Shown: positions 24,155 through 32,224 of the stretch, piece after piece
How the letters are laid out: every line of letters begins with the position of its first letter
Numbering within the stretch: the first letter of the stretch is position 1
Assembly (NCBI GenBank): GCA_964441145.1
Contig: CAYTUB010000018.1
Coordinates: 1-37,093 of the forward strand
Direction: 5' to 3'
Origin: SHLQ01 sp964441145
GTDB taxonomy: Bacteria > Actinomycetota > Acidimicrobiia > Acidimicrobiales > SHLQ01
Length of the DNA stretch: 37,093 nucleotides
Program-made: the position numbers and the translations under genes
Notes under the pieces: generated by a model
Told to the model about the DNA's origin: nothing
Seen by the model: only the letters and a program-made list of their open reading frames with translations
Databases searched by the model: none

Positions 24155-24331
24155 ATCCGAGAATGAGGAGCTATGTAATTTCGCACGCGCGGAACACCAA
24201 AATCCCGAACGTTGAGGATTCAACGAATTTCTGGCGATAGGTCCCACCCAAAGTCGATTGCTGCGGTAATGTGACGGAATCGTGTAATTCGCACAGGCTC
24301 GCCAGGTCGGTGAGCTAAGGAGGTCCCAGTT

Positions 24332-24610
24332 ATGAACAAGAGTGAACTGATCGCAGACATCGCCTCAAAGGCCGGTGTGACCCAAGCTGATGCAGGATCT
24401 TGCGTCGATGCAATGATGGAGATCGTGTCTAGCGAGGTCAAGAAGGGTGGCGAGGTCAACATCCCCGGCTACATCAAGTTCTCCCGCAAGGACACCAAGG
24501 AGCGCATGGGTCGCAACCCACGCACCGGTGAAGCACGCTTGATTCCTGCTGGTACCGCAGTGAAGATCCAGGCTGGATCCAAGCTCAAGGCCGCAGGCAA
24601 GGGCAACTAA
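24332..24610 (+). CDS. hup: DNA-binding protein HU
   Basis: A 92-aa histone-like nucleoid protein that bends and compacts DNA as a dimer. MNKSELIADIASKAGVTQAD is the standard start. The beta arm is present (GRNPRTGEARLIPAGTAVKI with its RNP motif), and the C-terminus ends in KLKAAGKGN without the lysine-rich tail found in mycobacterial HU. It has a near-perfect Shine-Dalgarno, AAGGAGGT at 24317-24324, 7 bases before the ATG, consistent with high expression. A possible weak promoter (TTGCTG, 19 bases, TGTAAT at 24283) lies upstream. A strong terminator follows. Confidence 0.97.
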   Translation: MNKSELIADIASKAGVTQADAGSCVDAMMEIVSSEVKKGGEVNIPGYIKFSRKDTKERMGRNPRTGEARLIPAGTAVKIQAGSKLKAAGKGN

Positions 24611-24631
24611 TACCCAACTGCGTAAGTACGT

Positions 24632-24669
24632 AGAAAGAGAGCGGCACCTATAGGTGCCGCTCTCTTTCT
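24632..24669 (+). terminator. Strong intrinsic terminator after HU
   Basis: A perfect 38-base palindrome (19-base arms, centre between 24650 and 24651) with a GC-rich core (GCGGCACC/GGTGCCGC) followed by a T-rich stretch (TCGTTTTC). It starts 21 bases after the HU stop and separates it from the fabZ-like gene. Its symmetry means it could also act on the opposite strand. Confidence 0.92.
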
Positions 24670-24744
24670 CGTTTTCATCCGAAATATCGACTCTCGCGCT
24701 CTTTCAGTTCGCACGCGCGGCCCATGCAATGAGAGGCTAGGGCT

Positions 24745-25173
24745 ATGACGTTCCCTGAACCATCAGCGGTACTGCCGCATCGGCCACCGTTCTTGTTCCT
24801 CGACGAGATTATTGACCTCCGGCCAGCCGAGTACGGCAAGGCCACATGGACGTTGACCGGTGAGGAATTTTGGTTCCCCGGCCATTTCCCAGGTCGTCCC
24901 ACGTTGCCTGGCGTCCTGATGTGCGAGGCGATTGCACAGATGGGTGCCTACACCGTGCTCACCGACCCGGAACGCTATGTCGGAAAGCTTCCACTATTTG
25001 GTGGGCTCGACAAAGCGCGCTTTCGAAAGCAGGTCGGCCCCGGAGATACCGTCCACGTCGAAGCCGACATCCACAAGCTTTCAGCACGGGCAGGAAGAGG
25101 GACCGGACGGGTACTGCTCGACGGCGACGTAGCCTGCAGCGCCGACATCATGTTCGTAGTCGTGGATAGTTAA
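24745..25173 (+). CDS. FabZ-like 3-hydroxyacyl-ACP dehydratase
   Basis: A 142-aa hotdog-fold dehydratase that would remove water from 3-hydroxyacyl-ACP in fatty-acid or related synthesis. It has LPHRPPFLFLDEI and the catalytic core FPGHFPGRPTLPGVLMCEAIAQMG, with His47 and Glu61. KARFRKQVGPGD follows at the expected place. The length is normal. No other fatty-acid gene is near, so the pathway role (housekeeping FAS-II or a specialised lipid) is open. ATG 24745 follows AGGCTAGGG. The stop codon lies within the arm of a long hairpin. Confidence 0.9.
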   Translation: MTFPEPSAVLPHRPPFLFLDEIIDLRPAEYGKATWTLTGEEFWFPGHFPGRPTLPGVLMCEAIAQMGAYTVLTDPERYVGKLPLFGGLDKARFRKQVGPGDTVHVEADIHKLSARAGRGTGRVLLDGDVACSADIMFVVVDS

Positions 25174-25197
25174 GCCTTCGGCTTAACTATCCACGAC
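25159..25197. terminator. Long hairpin overlapping the fabZ-like stop
   Basis: Perfect 18-base arms (25159-25176 and 25180-25197) around a TTC loop. The left arm encodes the last residues and the TAA of the fabZ-like gene. There is no T-tract after it, so it may act as an mRNA 3' end stabiliser, a factor-dependent stop, or a bidirectional barrier rather than a classic terminator. Confidence 0.7.
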
Positions 25198-25378
25198 AGC
25201 TGCTTTCCCGGCTTGGCCTCCAGGGCTCGGATCCGGGCGGCAGGCCGCCCTCGACCTCGCGCCTGTTGCGCAAGCGGCGTCCGCTCGCACCGGCTTCGCA
25301 GCTGCGAGCTACCTCGCCATCTAAGAGCCTGGTGCCGGGGGCAGTACTTGGTTGGACCCTGAACCTAGACTTGTTGGC
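25198..25378. other. GC-rich structured intergenic stretch
   Basis: No credible gene. It holds the hairpin GGGCGGC-AG-GCCGCCC at 25235-25250, the palindrome TCGCAGCTGCGA at 25296-25307, and further short complementary words. Its content differs from coding DNA nearby. It may be a dispersed intergenic repeat element, a small RNA, or an extended 3' UTR; nothing in the window repeats it. Confidence 0.4.
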
Positions 25379-25675
25379 ATGAAGGTGATTTTGGATCTTT
25401 GTGTTGTTCCGGTTGGTGTGGGGACATCGGTTAGCGAGCACGTCGCCGCGTGTCAGCGGGTGCTTGACGACGCGGGGCTGAACCACACGATGCACGCCTA
25501 TGGCACCAACATCGAAGGCGACTTCGACGACGTCATGGCAGCGGTCAAGAAGTGTCACGAGGTCGTGCACGAGATGGGCGCGCCACGCATCACGTCGACC
25601 ATCAAGCTCGGAACCCGCGTCGATCGCCCCCAGACCATGCAAGACAAACTCGACTCGGTAAACGAAAAGCTCTAG
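25379..25675 (+). CDS. MTH1187-type thiamine-binding protein
   Basis: A 98-aa protein of the MTH1187/YkoF-like (formerly DUF77) family: small ferredoxin-fold proteins that form tetramers and bind thiamine or its precursors. Signatures are VILDLCVVPVGVGTSVSEHVA, HTMHAYGTNIEGDFDDVM, HEMGAPRITSTIKLGTRVD and a C-terminal DKLDSVNEKL. I chose ATG 25379, where the family homology begins; the frame opens 27 bases earlier. The physiological role in this family is not settled. Its last 34 bases are duplicated beyond the N gap as an assembly artefact. Confidence 0.88.
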   Translation: MKVILDLCVVPVGVGTSVSEHVAACQRVLDDAGLNHTMHAYGTNIEGDFDDVMAAVKKCHEVVHEMGAPRITSTIKLGTRVDRPQTMQDKLDSVNEKL

Positions 25676-25696
25676 CGATCCAAAATCTGTGGTCCG

Positions 25697-25796
25697 NNNN
25701 NNNNNNNNNNNNNNNNNNNNNNNNNNNNNNNNNNNNNNNNNNNNNNNNNNNNNNNNNNNNNNNNNNNNNNNNNNNNNNNNNNNNNNNNNNNNNNNN
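25697..25796. other. Scaffold gap (100 N) flanked by a 55-base duplicate
   Basis: Exactly 100 Ns. Bases 25642-25696 are identical to 25797-25851, again 55 bases, as at the other gap. The second copy repeats the end of the thiamine-binding gene. In the true sequence the gene's stop is probably followed directly by the sequence from 25852 on, with no missing DNA. Confidence 0.9.
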
Positions 25797-25836
25797 AGAC
25801 AAACTCGACTCGGTAAACGAAAAGCTCTAGCGATCC

Positions 25837-25889
25837 AAAATCTGTGGTCCGTTAGCGGACTACAGACATGCTGGCTGACCACAGATTTT
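25837..25889. terminator. Bidirectional terminator-like hairpin between convergent genes
   Basis: Perfect 13-base inverted repeat AAAATCTGTGGTC / GACCACAGATTTT with a 27-base loop. It serves both the thiamine-binding gene (plus strand) and leuS (minus strand), and has A and T ends in both directions. A competing smaller hairpin, GTCCG-TTAG-CGGAC, starts inside the left arm. The assembly break falls within this element. Confidence 0.75.
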
Positions 25890-25896
25890 CAGTGCG

Positions 25897-28752
25897 TCAG
25901 CCCGCAACGATGTTGACGAGTTTTCCGGGGATGGCGATTACTTTGCGGATTTCTGCGTCGCCGAGGAGTTCGACGATCTTAGGGTCGGCTAGGGCTGCTG
26001 CTTCCATCGCTGCGGCATCGGCGTCGGCGGCGATCGTGATGCGGCTCTTGACCTTGCCCTTGATCTGAATTGGGATCTCGATCTCATCGTCGACCAGTTG
26101 CGCCTCGTCAGCCACGGGGAACTCGGCATAGACGACCGACGTGTCGTTGCCCATGCGATGCCACAACTCTTCGGCGAAGTGCGGAACGAGCGGCGCGATC
26201 ATGCGTACCATCGCGTCGGCAATAGCAGTGGGGGTGGGACCCTCGTGCTTGGTGAGCTCGTTGTTCAGTTCGGTGATGCGTGCGATCGACGTGTTGAAGC
26301 TCAACGCGTCCATGTCGGTGCGCACCGCATCGATCGTGCGATGCAGCGCCCTGTTCAAGCCATCGGGTACGTCGATATCAGCGACGGTAAGTTCACCAGA
26401 GTCCTCATCGACAAAGTTGCGCCAGATTCGTTGGAGAAGACGAAGCGATCCAATGACCGACTTGGTTTCCCACGGACGATCTTGATCGATCGGGCCCATG
26501 AACATCTCGTAGAGCCGCAGCGTGTCCGCGCCGTAGTCGCGGTACATGTCATCGGGGGTGACCGCGTTCTTGAGGCTCTTGCCCATCTTGCCGTACTCGC
26601 GGGTCACGGGCTGGCCCTCGAAGGTGTAGGCGTCGCCCGCTTCGACCACGTCGGCGGTGTCCACGTAGATACCGCGGTCGTCCTTGAATGCGTAGGCCTG
26701 GATGTAGCCCTGGTTGATGAGCCGCTTGAACGGTTCGGGTGTGCTGACCACACCGAGGTCGAAGAGCACCTTGTGCCAAAAGCGTGAGTAGAGCAGGTGT
26801 AGGACAGCGTGTTCGACGCCACCGACGTAGAGGTCGACGCCACCCTCGTTCGGGTTGTCGCCACCCATCCAATACTTCTCCGATGTCGGGTCAACCACGA
26901 CGTCGGAACTCTCGGGGTCGATGTAGCGCAGGTAGTACCAACACGAGCCAGCCCACTGCGGCATCACGTTCAGATCGCGCGCGTAACTCTCGGTGCCATC
27001 CCCGAGATCCAATTCGACGGTTCGCCACTGTTCGGCACGGCCAAGCGGTGGCTCAGGCTCGGAGTCTTCGTCGAGCTGACGTGGCGCCCAATCGATGAGT
27101 TCGGGAAGATTGACGGGCAAATGATCGTCGGGGATTGAGACCGGGTTGCCGTCATCGTCGAAGACGATGGGGATTGGTTCACCCCAGTAGCGCTGACGAG
27201 CAAAGAGCCAATCGCGGAGTTTCGTGGTGACAGTTCCTTCACCTGCATTGATCTCAGCAAGGTGTTCGATCATGGCTGACTTGGCCTCGTCGACCTCCAT
27301 ACCGTCGAGGAAGCCACTGTTAATCGCGGGACCGTCGCCGATGTAGGCCTTGCCAGATTCGAGGTCGAAGTCGCTGGGCGGCTCAACCGTGCGAATGATG
27401 TCGAGGTCGAAAGCTTCGGCGAACTCCCAATCGCGCTCGTCCTGGCCGGGTACGGCCATGATGGCGCCCGTTCCATAACCCATCAGCACGTAGTCGGCGA
27501 TAAACACCGGGATCGACTCGTCGTTGACCGGGTTGGTGGCGAAGCTTCCGGTGAACACACCGGTCTTTTCTTTGTTCTCTTGGCGGTCGCGATCGCTCAG
27601 CTGCGACGTGCGCTGACGGTAGGCGGCGACAGCGTCAGCAGGGGACGCAGCTTCGCCGGTCCAGGCGTCCTTGGTTCCCTCTGGCCATGCATCGGCGGTG
27701 AGCGTGTCGACGAGGGGATGCTCGGGGGCGACGACCATATAGGTCGCGCCAAAGAGCGTGTCCGGGCGGGTGGTGAACACACGAAGCGTTGCAACCTCGC
27801 CGTCTTCGTCGGCAGCTGTTGGCACACGGAAGTCGACATGGGCGCCTTCGGAGCGGCCGATCCAGTTGCGCTGCATCGTCTTGATGCTGTCGGTCCAGTC
27901 CAGTAGGTCGAGGTCTTCGAGTAGTCGGTCGGCGTACGCGGTGATGCGCATCATCCACTGCTTCATTGGACGGCGAAATACCGGAAAGTTCCCTCGGTCG
28001 GAGCGTCCGTCAGCGGTTACCTCTTCGTTTGCAAGCACGGTGCCGAGCCCCGGGCACCAATTGACAGGAGCTTCTGAGACATAGACGAGGCGGTACCCGT
28101 GCAGCACGGCTCGTTGTTCGCTGAGGTTCAGGTCAGCCCAGGGTCGCCCGTCAGGGGTCTCACGGCTGCCGTCGGCGAATTGTGCTTCCAGTTCGGCGAT
28201 CGGTCGGGCCTTTTGAGTCTCATCGTCGAACCAAGCGTTGAAGATCTGGTTGAAAATCCATTGTGTCCAGCGGTAATAGGTCTCGTCGGTTGTGGCGATT
28301 GCACGACGGTCGTCATGGCCGAGGCCGAGCCGAGCCAGTTGCCAGCTCATGTTCGCGATGTTGGCTTCGGTGTTCTCCCGAGGATGGATGCCGGTCTGGC
28401 GGGCGTGCTCTTCAGCAGGTAACCCAAAAGCGTCGTACCCCATGGTGTGCAACACGTTGAAGCCGGTCATGCGCTTGAAACGGGCATAGACATCGGTGCT
28501 GATGAATCCGAGCGGGTGCCCAACATGAAGCCCGGCTCCCGAGGGATAGGGGAACATATCCATGATGAACAGCTTCGGTCGCGAAGCCAGGTCTGCCGGG
28601 CCGTCGGCTGGACCCTCAGTCACCGAACCCGCAGGGTTTGGCGTGTGGTAGGTGCCGGACTCTTTCCACCGCTCCTGCCACGAGGTTTCGATCGAGTCGG
28701 CCAACGCAGCGTCGTAGCGGTGCGCGAAGGTCTCAGATTGCTGTTCAGTCAC
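25897..28752 (-). CDS. leuS: Leucyl-tRNA synthetase
   Basis: Class Ia aminoacyl-tRNA synthetase charging tRNA-Leu. It is 951 aa, long like other actinobacterial LeuRS. The HIGH box is HVGH (residues 76-79), preceded by MFPYPSGAGL. The CP1 editing domain is present, with TTRPDTLFGATYMV and a GTGAIMAVPGQDERDWEFA region containing the editing Asp. The KMSKS loop reads KMGKS at about residue 720. The anticodon-binding and C-terminal domains follow, ending IPGKLVNIVAG. It starts at a GTG (28752), 96 bases from the divergent Nudix gene, which is too short for a T-box leader. It ends 7 bases from a bidirectional hairpin. Confidence 0.97.
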   Translation of the reverse strand: MTEQQSETFAHRYDAALADSIETSWQERWKESGTYHTPNPAGSVTEGPADGPADLASRPKLFIMDMFPYPSGAGLHVGHPLGFISTDVYARFKRMTGFNVLHTMGYDAFGLPAEEHARQTGIHPRENTEANIANMSWQLARLGLGHDDRRAIATTDETYYRWTQWIFNQIFNAWFDDETQKARPIAELEAQFADGSRETPDGRPWADLNLSEQRAVLHGYRLVYVSEAPVNWCPGLGTVLANEEVTADGRSDRGNFPVFRRPMKQWMMRITAYADRLLEDLDLLDWTDSIKTMQRNWIGRSEGAHVDFRVPTAADEDGEVATLRVFTTRPDTLFGATYMVVAPEHPLVDTLTADAWPEGTKDAWTGEAASPADAVAAYRQRTSQLSDRDRQENKEKTGVFTGSFATNPVNDESIPVFIADYVLMGYGTGAIMAVPGQDERDWEFAEAFDLDIIRTVEPPSDFDLESGKAYIGDGPAINSGFLDGMEVDEAKSAMIEHLAEINAGEGTVTTKLRDWLFARQRYWGEPIPIVFDDDGNPVSIPDDHLPVNLPELIDWAPRQLDEDSEPEPPLGRAEQWRTVELDLGDGTESYARDLNVMPQWAGSCWYYLRYIDPESSDVVVDPTSEKYWMGGDNPNEGGVDLYVGGVEHAVLHLLYSRFWHKVLFDLGVVSTPEPFKRLINQGYIQAYAFKDDRGIYVDTADVVEAGDAYTFEGQPVTREYGKMGKSLKNAVTPDDMYRDYGADTLRLYEMFMGPIDQDRPWETKSVIGSLRLLQRIWRNFVDEDSGELTVADIDVPDGLNRALHRTIDAVRTDMDALSFNTSIARITELNNELTKHEGPTPTAIADAMVRMIAPLVPHFAEELWHRMGNDTSVVYAEFPVADEAQLVDDEIEIPIQIKGKVKSRITIAADADAAAMEAAALADPKIVELLGDAEIRKVIAIPGKLVNIVAG

Positions 28753-28848
28753 CCGAATAGCCTACGGCCAAGCCATTGCAGTGTCTCTCACCACAACCGT
28801 CTTTGGCGCTGGCACGAACCGCTCCAACCGCTGGGTTAGCGTTGGCTC

Positions 28849-29325
28849 GTGCGACGCAAACGGCCTGCGGCTCGGGTAGTGCTTCTCGACCGTGACAACC
28901 GCATCTTCATGATCAATGCCGCTGACCCCGGAGACCCCACTAAACCGCCGTGGTGGGAGATTCCCGGTGGTGGCATAGACCCGGGGGAGACCAGCGCCGA
29001 AGCCGCCCGCCGCGAGATCATCGAAGAGACCGGCATTAGCGACTTCGAACTGGGGCCGTGCATCTGGACGCAGCAATGCGAGTTCACATTTGCCGGGATG
29101 TTCTTCGACAGCGAAGAATGGATCCATGTGGCGTGGTGTGACGGTGGCGAGTACAACCCCACGGGCCTCGAGTATTTCGAAGCACTCGCATTTCGAGGCG
29201 CGAAATGGTGGGACATCGACGAACTGCTCGCGAGCGACGAACCGGTCCTGCCGCCACGACTTCGTGAGTTTCTTCGCCCGATTGCTCATGGTGAGCTACC
29301 CGAACAGCCGATTGATATCTCCTAA
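28849..29325 (+). CDS. Nudix hydrolase
   Basis: A 158-aa pyrophosphohydrolase. The Nudix box fits GX5EX7REUXEEXGU: GGGIDPGET, then ARREIIEETGI, with all metal-binding glutamates present. The N-terminal strand (AARVVLLDRDNRIFMI) and WWEIPGGG are also typical. The sequence does not separate the possible substrates (sugar nucleotides, oxidised dNTPs, dinucleotides). GTG 28849; the next gene starts 17 bases after the stop with its own Shine-Dalgarno, so the two are probably co-transcribed. Confidence 0.92.
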   Translation: MRRKRPAARVVLLDRDNRIFMINAADPGDPTKPPWWEIPGGGIDPGETSAEAARREIIEETGISDFELGPCIWTQQCEFTFAGMFFDSEEWIHVAWCDGGEYNPTGLEYFEALAFRGAKWWDIDELLASDEPVLPPRLREFLRPIAHGELPEQPIDIS

Positions 29326-29342
29326 GCGGAGGAGAGGTTCCT

Positions 29343-30302
29343 ATGGATGGTGATAGCGCAGCGTCACGGCTTCGCGTTGCTGCTCGTAACTTGACCCTTC
29401 TCGCGGTGCTTGCCTTCGCAGCGATCTGTTTGCTGCGCTTCGCGGACTTCGACAACATCGTGCTCATCGCGCTCGTCGCCATCTCTCCGGTAGCTCTGGC
29501 GGTCAGCGTCGTGACGGCAGGCGCGCTCACCAGTCTGCGCTGGGGCGTTGGCGGCCTGGTCGTAGTGGTGGTCGCAGCTCTCCTCGCGTTGCCCGGAACC
29601 GTTGTGCCACGGACGGGGTGTGAGGTTCGTGCGAGCGACCAGGACAACTCGGTTGTTGTGATGTCGCACAACATTCTGGCTGGAAACGCCCAGGTCGATT
29701 CTCTCCTCGCCCAGGTCGATCGGGTCGACCCCGACATCCTGCTCTTGCAAGAAACAACAGACGCTCAGTTTGCTGCGCTAGGTGTTGATCTCGAAAGCGA
29801 GTACCCGAACCGCGAGTCGCTTGGTCTGCAACACATCGTGAGTCGGTGGCCTCTGAGCGAGCGATTCGAGTCGGGAACCTCAACTGGGGGAGCACTCGTC
29901 GCGACGGTCGAGTCGCCTATCGGAGCAATTCGGATTGCAAACGTTCACCCCAGTGCACCGTTGTCGGACGAGAGGCGGACAAACCAACGCCAGGAGTACA
30001 CAGATCTGACCCGGTGGCGTGTAGAGCAATCGGTCGATCTGATCATGGGCGATTTCAACGCCAGCGGTGCACATGCGATCTATAGGGACATCGTCAGCGA
30101 CAGCTACGAGGATGCGCACCGGGTCGCTGGATGTGGAAGCGGCCTGACGTGGTCTCGGACTCTAGGTACTGGTCCGGCGATCTTGTCGCTCGACCATGCG
30201 CTCGTGCACGACCGGTTGCAGGCCGAGAGCTTTGTCGTGCTCGACTACGCCGGCAGCGATCACAAGGCGGTTGCGGTGGAGGTGACCGCTAGCAGGCGGT
30301 GA
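29343..30302 (+). CDS. Membrane-anchored endonuclease/exonuclease/phosphatase (EEP) family protein
   Basis: A 319-aa protein. Three transmembrane helices near residues 15-35, 38-58 and 62-83 lead to an extracytoplasmic EEP domain. Catalytic features are MSHNILAGNAQ, PDILLLQETTDAQ (metal-binding Glu), NVHPSAP, LIMGDFNASG (Asp and Asn) and the C-terminal SDHKAVAVEV (Asp-His). With this anchor, a phosphodiesterase or phosphatase acting outside the membrane is more likely than DNA repair. ATG 29343 is preceded by GGAGGAGAGG. Its end overlaps the convergent Tat-secreted protein gene by 14 bases. Confidence 0.88.
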   Translation: MDGDSAASRLRVAARNLTLLAVLAFAAICLLRFADFDNIVLIALVAISPVALAVSVVTAGALTSLRWGVGGLVVVVVAALLALPGTVVPRTGCEVRASDQDNSVVVMSHNILAGNAQVDSLLAQVDRVDPDILLLQETTDAQFAALGVDLESEYPNRESLGLQHIVSRWPLSERFESGTSTGGALVATVESPIGAIRIANVHPSAPLSDERRTNQRQEYTDLTRWRVEQSVDLIMGDFNASGAHAIYRDIVSDSYEDAHRVAGCGSGLTWSRTLGTGPAILSLDHALVHDRLQAESFVVLDYAGSDHKAVAVEVTASRR

Positions 30303-30897
30303 TGATCCGGATCTGGTCGGTTACGCCGCCAAAGCGCATGTCCCAAGTCACCCGGTTGGCTCCAGGAGTGAGGTCGAGGGTCATGTTGTCGCTTCCCTCC
30401 ATCGGGCCATAGACGTAGTTGGTGCCCGGCACCTCTAAGAAGCTGGTCGCGTTGAAGGTCGCCATTTCGTAGATCAATCCGAGGATCGGGTTGATCGAGA
30501 ACATGACGGCACCGGTCAGTCGTCCGTTGTTATCGAGCCGGTCACCATGGACGATGTAGCTGCATATCTTGGTTCCCGCGGGGATGATGGCTCCCTGGTT
30601 CGAATTGCCGTTGAAGACCCCGGCAGTCGAACGGTCGACGGTAATTGGAGCATCCAAGACGACGCAGCTGGACTCAATAAAGACGAAAGTGGTCGTGTTG
30701 TTGTCCAGCGAAGAACTGTTGGGTGCCAGTTCGGGTGGCGGCGCGATAAGCATGGCGCCACTGTCGACGGTCGGGACTTCGGGCGCGCAACCCGAGGGTG
30801 TGGCTGCGGCGACCCGGTCGAGAGCAACGACACTCGGCGCGGACCAGACAGCAGCAGATGCAGCAGAGGCAGCGATAATCTGGCGGCGTGAAACCAT
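30289..30897 (-). CDS. Tat-exported hypothetical protein
   Basis: A 202-aa protein with a twin-arginine signal: MVSRRQIIAASAASAAVW, then a hydrophobic run and a likely cleavage near SVVALDRVAAA (about residues 22-32). The mature part is beta-rich, with GTNYVYGPMEGSDNMTLDL and GANRVTWDMRFGG. It has four cysteines (CAPE, SSCVV, KICSYI and a C-terminal Cys) that could form two disulfides outside the cell. I cannot name a family. The Met at 30897 is chosen because the signal starts there. It is convergent with the EEP gene (14-base overlap). Confidence 0.75.
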   Translation of the reverse strand: MVSRRQIIAASAASAAVWSAPSVVALDRVAAATPSGCAPEVPTVDSGAMLIAPPPELAPNSSSLDNNTTTFVFIESSCVVLDAPITVDRSTAGVFNGNSNQGAIIPAGTKICSYIVHGDRLDNNGRLTGAVMFSINPILGLIYEMATFNATSFLEVPGTNYVYGPMEGSDNMTLDLTPGANRVTWDMRFGGVTDQIRIITAC

Positions 30898-30950
30898 GGG
30901 GTGCAATCGGCTAATCGTTACCAATTTTGAGATGTTGAGGGTTTCCCAAC

Positions 30951-30997
30951 CTGAACTCTTCGATGTTCAGACCGGCGGCGATCCAGCGAACGCCGGT
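30951..30997. terminator. Paired hairpins downstream of the alcohol dehydrogenase gene
   Basis: Two inverted repeats side by side: CTGAAC-8-GTTCAG (30951-30970) and ACCGGCG-13-CGCCGGT (30971-30997). They occupy the end of the adh gene and the gap before the Tat-protein gene, both read on the minus strand. No strong T-run is visible on the minus strand, so termination is probable but not certain. Confidence 0.45.
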
Positions 30998-32166
30998 TAG
31001 AACTCGAAACAAACCTTGATTGCTCCGCGCTGTCCGGCGTTTGCTGCGTGTCCGATCGCGTCCTTGTAGCGAGCAAGCGGATACTTCGCGCTTACGAGCC
31101 GCCCGAGCTTTGCCTTGCCGGTCAGTTCCTTGGCTCGTTTGAAGCTGGAGATCTCGGTGCCGTCAGGCCAGGTGTCGGTGCCATAGGTATAGGCGCCGAC
31201 GAGTTCGGTCTCTCGATGCCACAGCGCGGTGAGGTCGAGATCGACCTTGCCGGGTACCCCCAACATGACGACCCTGCCGCGAGGGCGGGTCACGCCGATC
31301 GACTGCTCGATGGAATTGACGCTTCCGATTGCATCGATCGTGACGTCGGCGCCGCCGGAGAGGTTTTCGCCCAACATGCGACAACCCGTTGCTCGACGTA
31401 CGGCCCGCACGGTTTCGCTCGGCGATACGACAACGTCAGCGCCGAGTTCTTCGGCGAAACGCTTCTGAATTGGGTACTTCGCCACGGCGATAATCGACGC
31501 CGGGTTTGTGTATTGACGCAAAGCGGCGATCGTGACGAGACCCATGGTGCCGGCCCCGATCACCACGACAACGCCACCGTCGACCATGCCTCCGGCAGCA
31601 GCCTTGGCGGCGGCATGCACACCACCGGCAGCGGGTTCGAGCATCACTGCGTCTTCGTCGCTCAATCGCTTTGGAATGGTGTGGAGCTGGCTCTTATGAG
31701 CAACGAATTGCTCGCCCCAGCCACCACCCGTGCTTGAACAAAAGCCGACTTGGATGCCCTCGTCGATGTTTCCGGCAAGCAAATAGCCATAGTCGGTGCC
31801 GTCGCCAGGTGCCGCTCCCTTGAAGGGAGGAACCTCGCCGCGTGCAGCGGGCCCGAGTACGGGTTCGAGAGCAACGCGCTTGCCATCTTCGGTTACGCCG
31901 ACGACTTCGTGGCCGGGTACGAACGGGAAGCTCACCAAATCGTCGAAGTAGCCAGATGAATGACCGTCGATCGTGGAGAGGTCCGATCCACAGATTCCGG
32001 TCAGCTTTGGTGTGATCCGCTTCCAATCGTCACCGGGAAGTTCCGGTGGGTCGATATCGGCGAGTCGGAGCGGGCCGATGCCGGCACCTGCCCCCGGGCG
32101 TACTTGCGAGGCCACGGCCGCAGCGGCGTAGCGTCCCTCTTGTCGTTCGAATAGCAGAGCTTTCAC
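30997..32166 (-). CDS. Zinc-type medium-chain alcohol dehydrogenase
   Basis: A 389-aa MDR-family NAD(P)-dependent dehydrogenase. Catalytic zinc ligands are likely Cys59 (TGICGSDL) and His86-Glu87 (PGHEVVGV). The Rossmann loop is VVVIGAGTMGLVTIAAL, followed by IIAVAKYPIQKRFAEELGADVVV. The usual four-cysteine structural-zinc lobe is missing: the segment after GKRVALEPVLGPAARG has no cysteine cluster and is replaced by a glycine-rich loop (PFKGAAPGDGTDYG). Substrate unknown. It is divergent from the ABC transporter genes, with 58 bases between. Confidence 0.9.
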   Translation of the reverse strand: MKALLFERQEGRYAAAAVASQVRPGAGAGIGPLRLADIDPPELPGDDWKRITPKLTGICGSDLSTIDGHSSGYFDDLVSFPFVPGHEVVGVTEDGKRVALEPVLGPAARGEVPPFKGAAPGDGTDYGYLLAGNIDEGIQVGFCSSTGGGWGEQFVAHKSQLHTIPKRLSDEDAVMLEPAAGGVHAAAKAAAGGMVDGGVVVVIGAGTMGLVTIAALRQYTNPASIIAVAKYPIQKRFAEELGADVVVSPSETVRAVRRATGCRMLGENLSGGADVTIDAIGSVNSIEQSIGVTRPRGRVVMLGVPGKVDLDLTALWHRETELVGAYTYGTDTWPDGTEISSFKRAKELTGKAKLGRLVSAKYPLARYKDAIGHAANAGQRGAIKVCFEF

Positions 32167-32224
32167 GTGGTCAGAGTAGCCGTCCGGAGGCGACTCACCC
32201 CAAAGGGCGCAATAGGCTCATGTC

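Noticed and set aside
121..24720. Shared short words GCTATGTAATTT (121-132, 24170-24181) and TTCGCACGCGCGG (24180-24192, 24708-24720) as a regulatory motif
   Set aside because: In 37 kb, dozens of 12-base and several 13-base coincidental matches are expected by chance, so two copies are not evidence.
28753..28848. T-box riboswitch ahead of leuS
   Set aside because: Only 96 bases separate leuS from the divergent Nudix gene, too short for a T-box, and no T-box consensus is visible.
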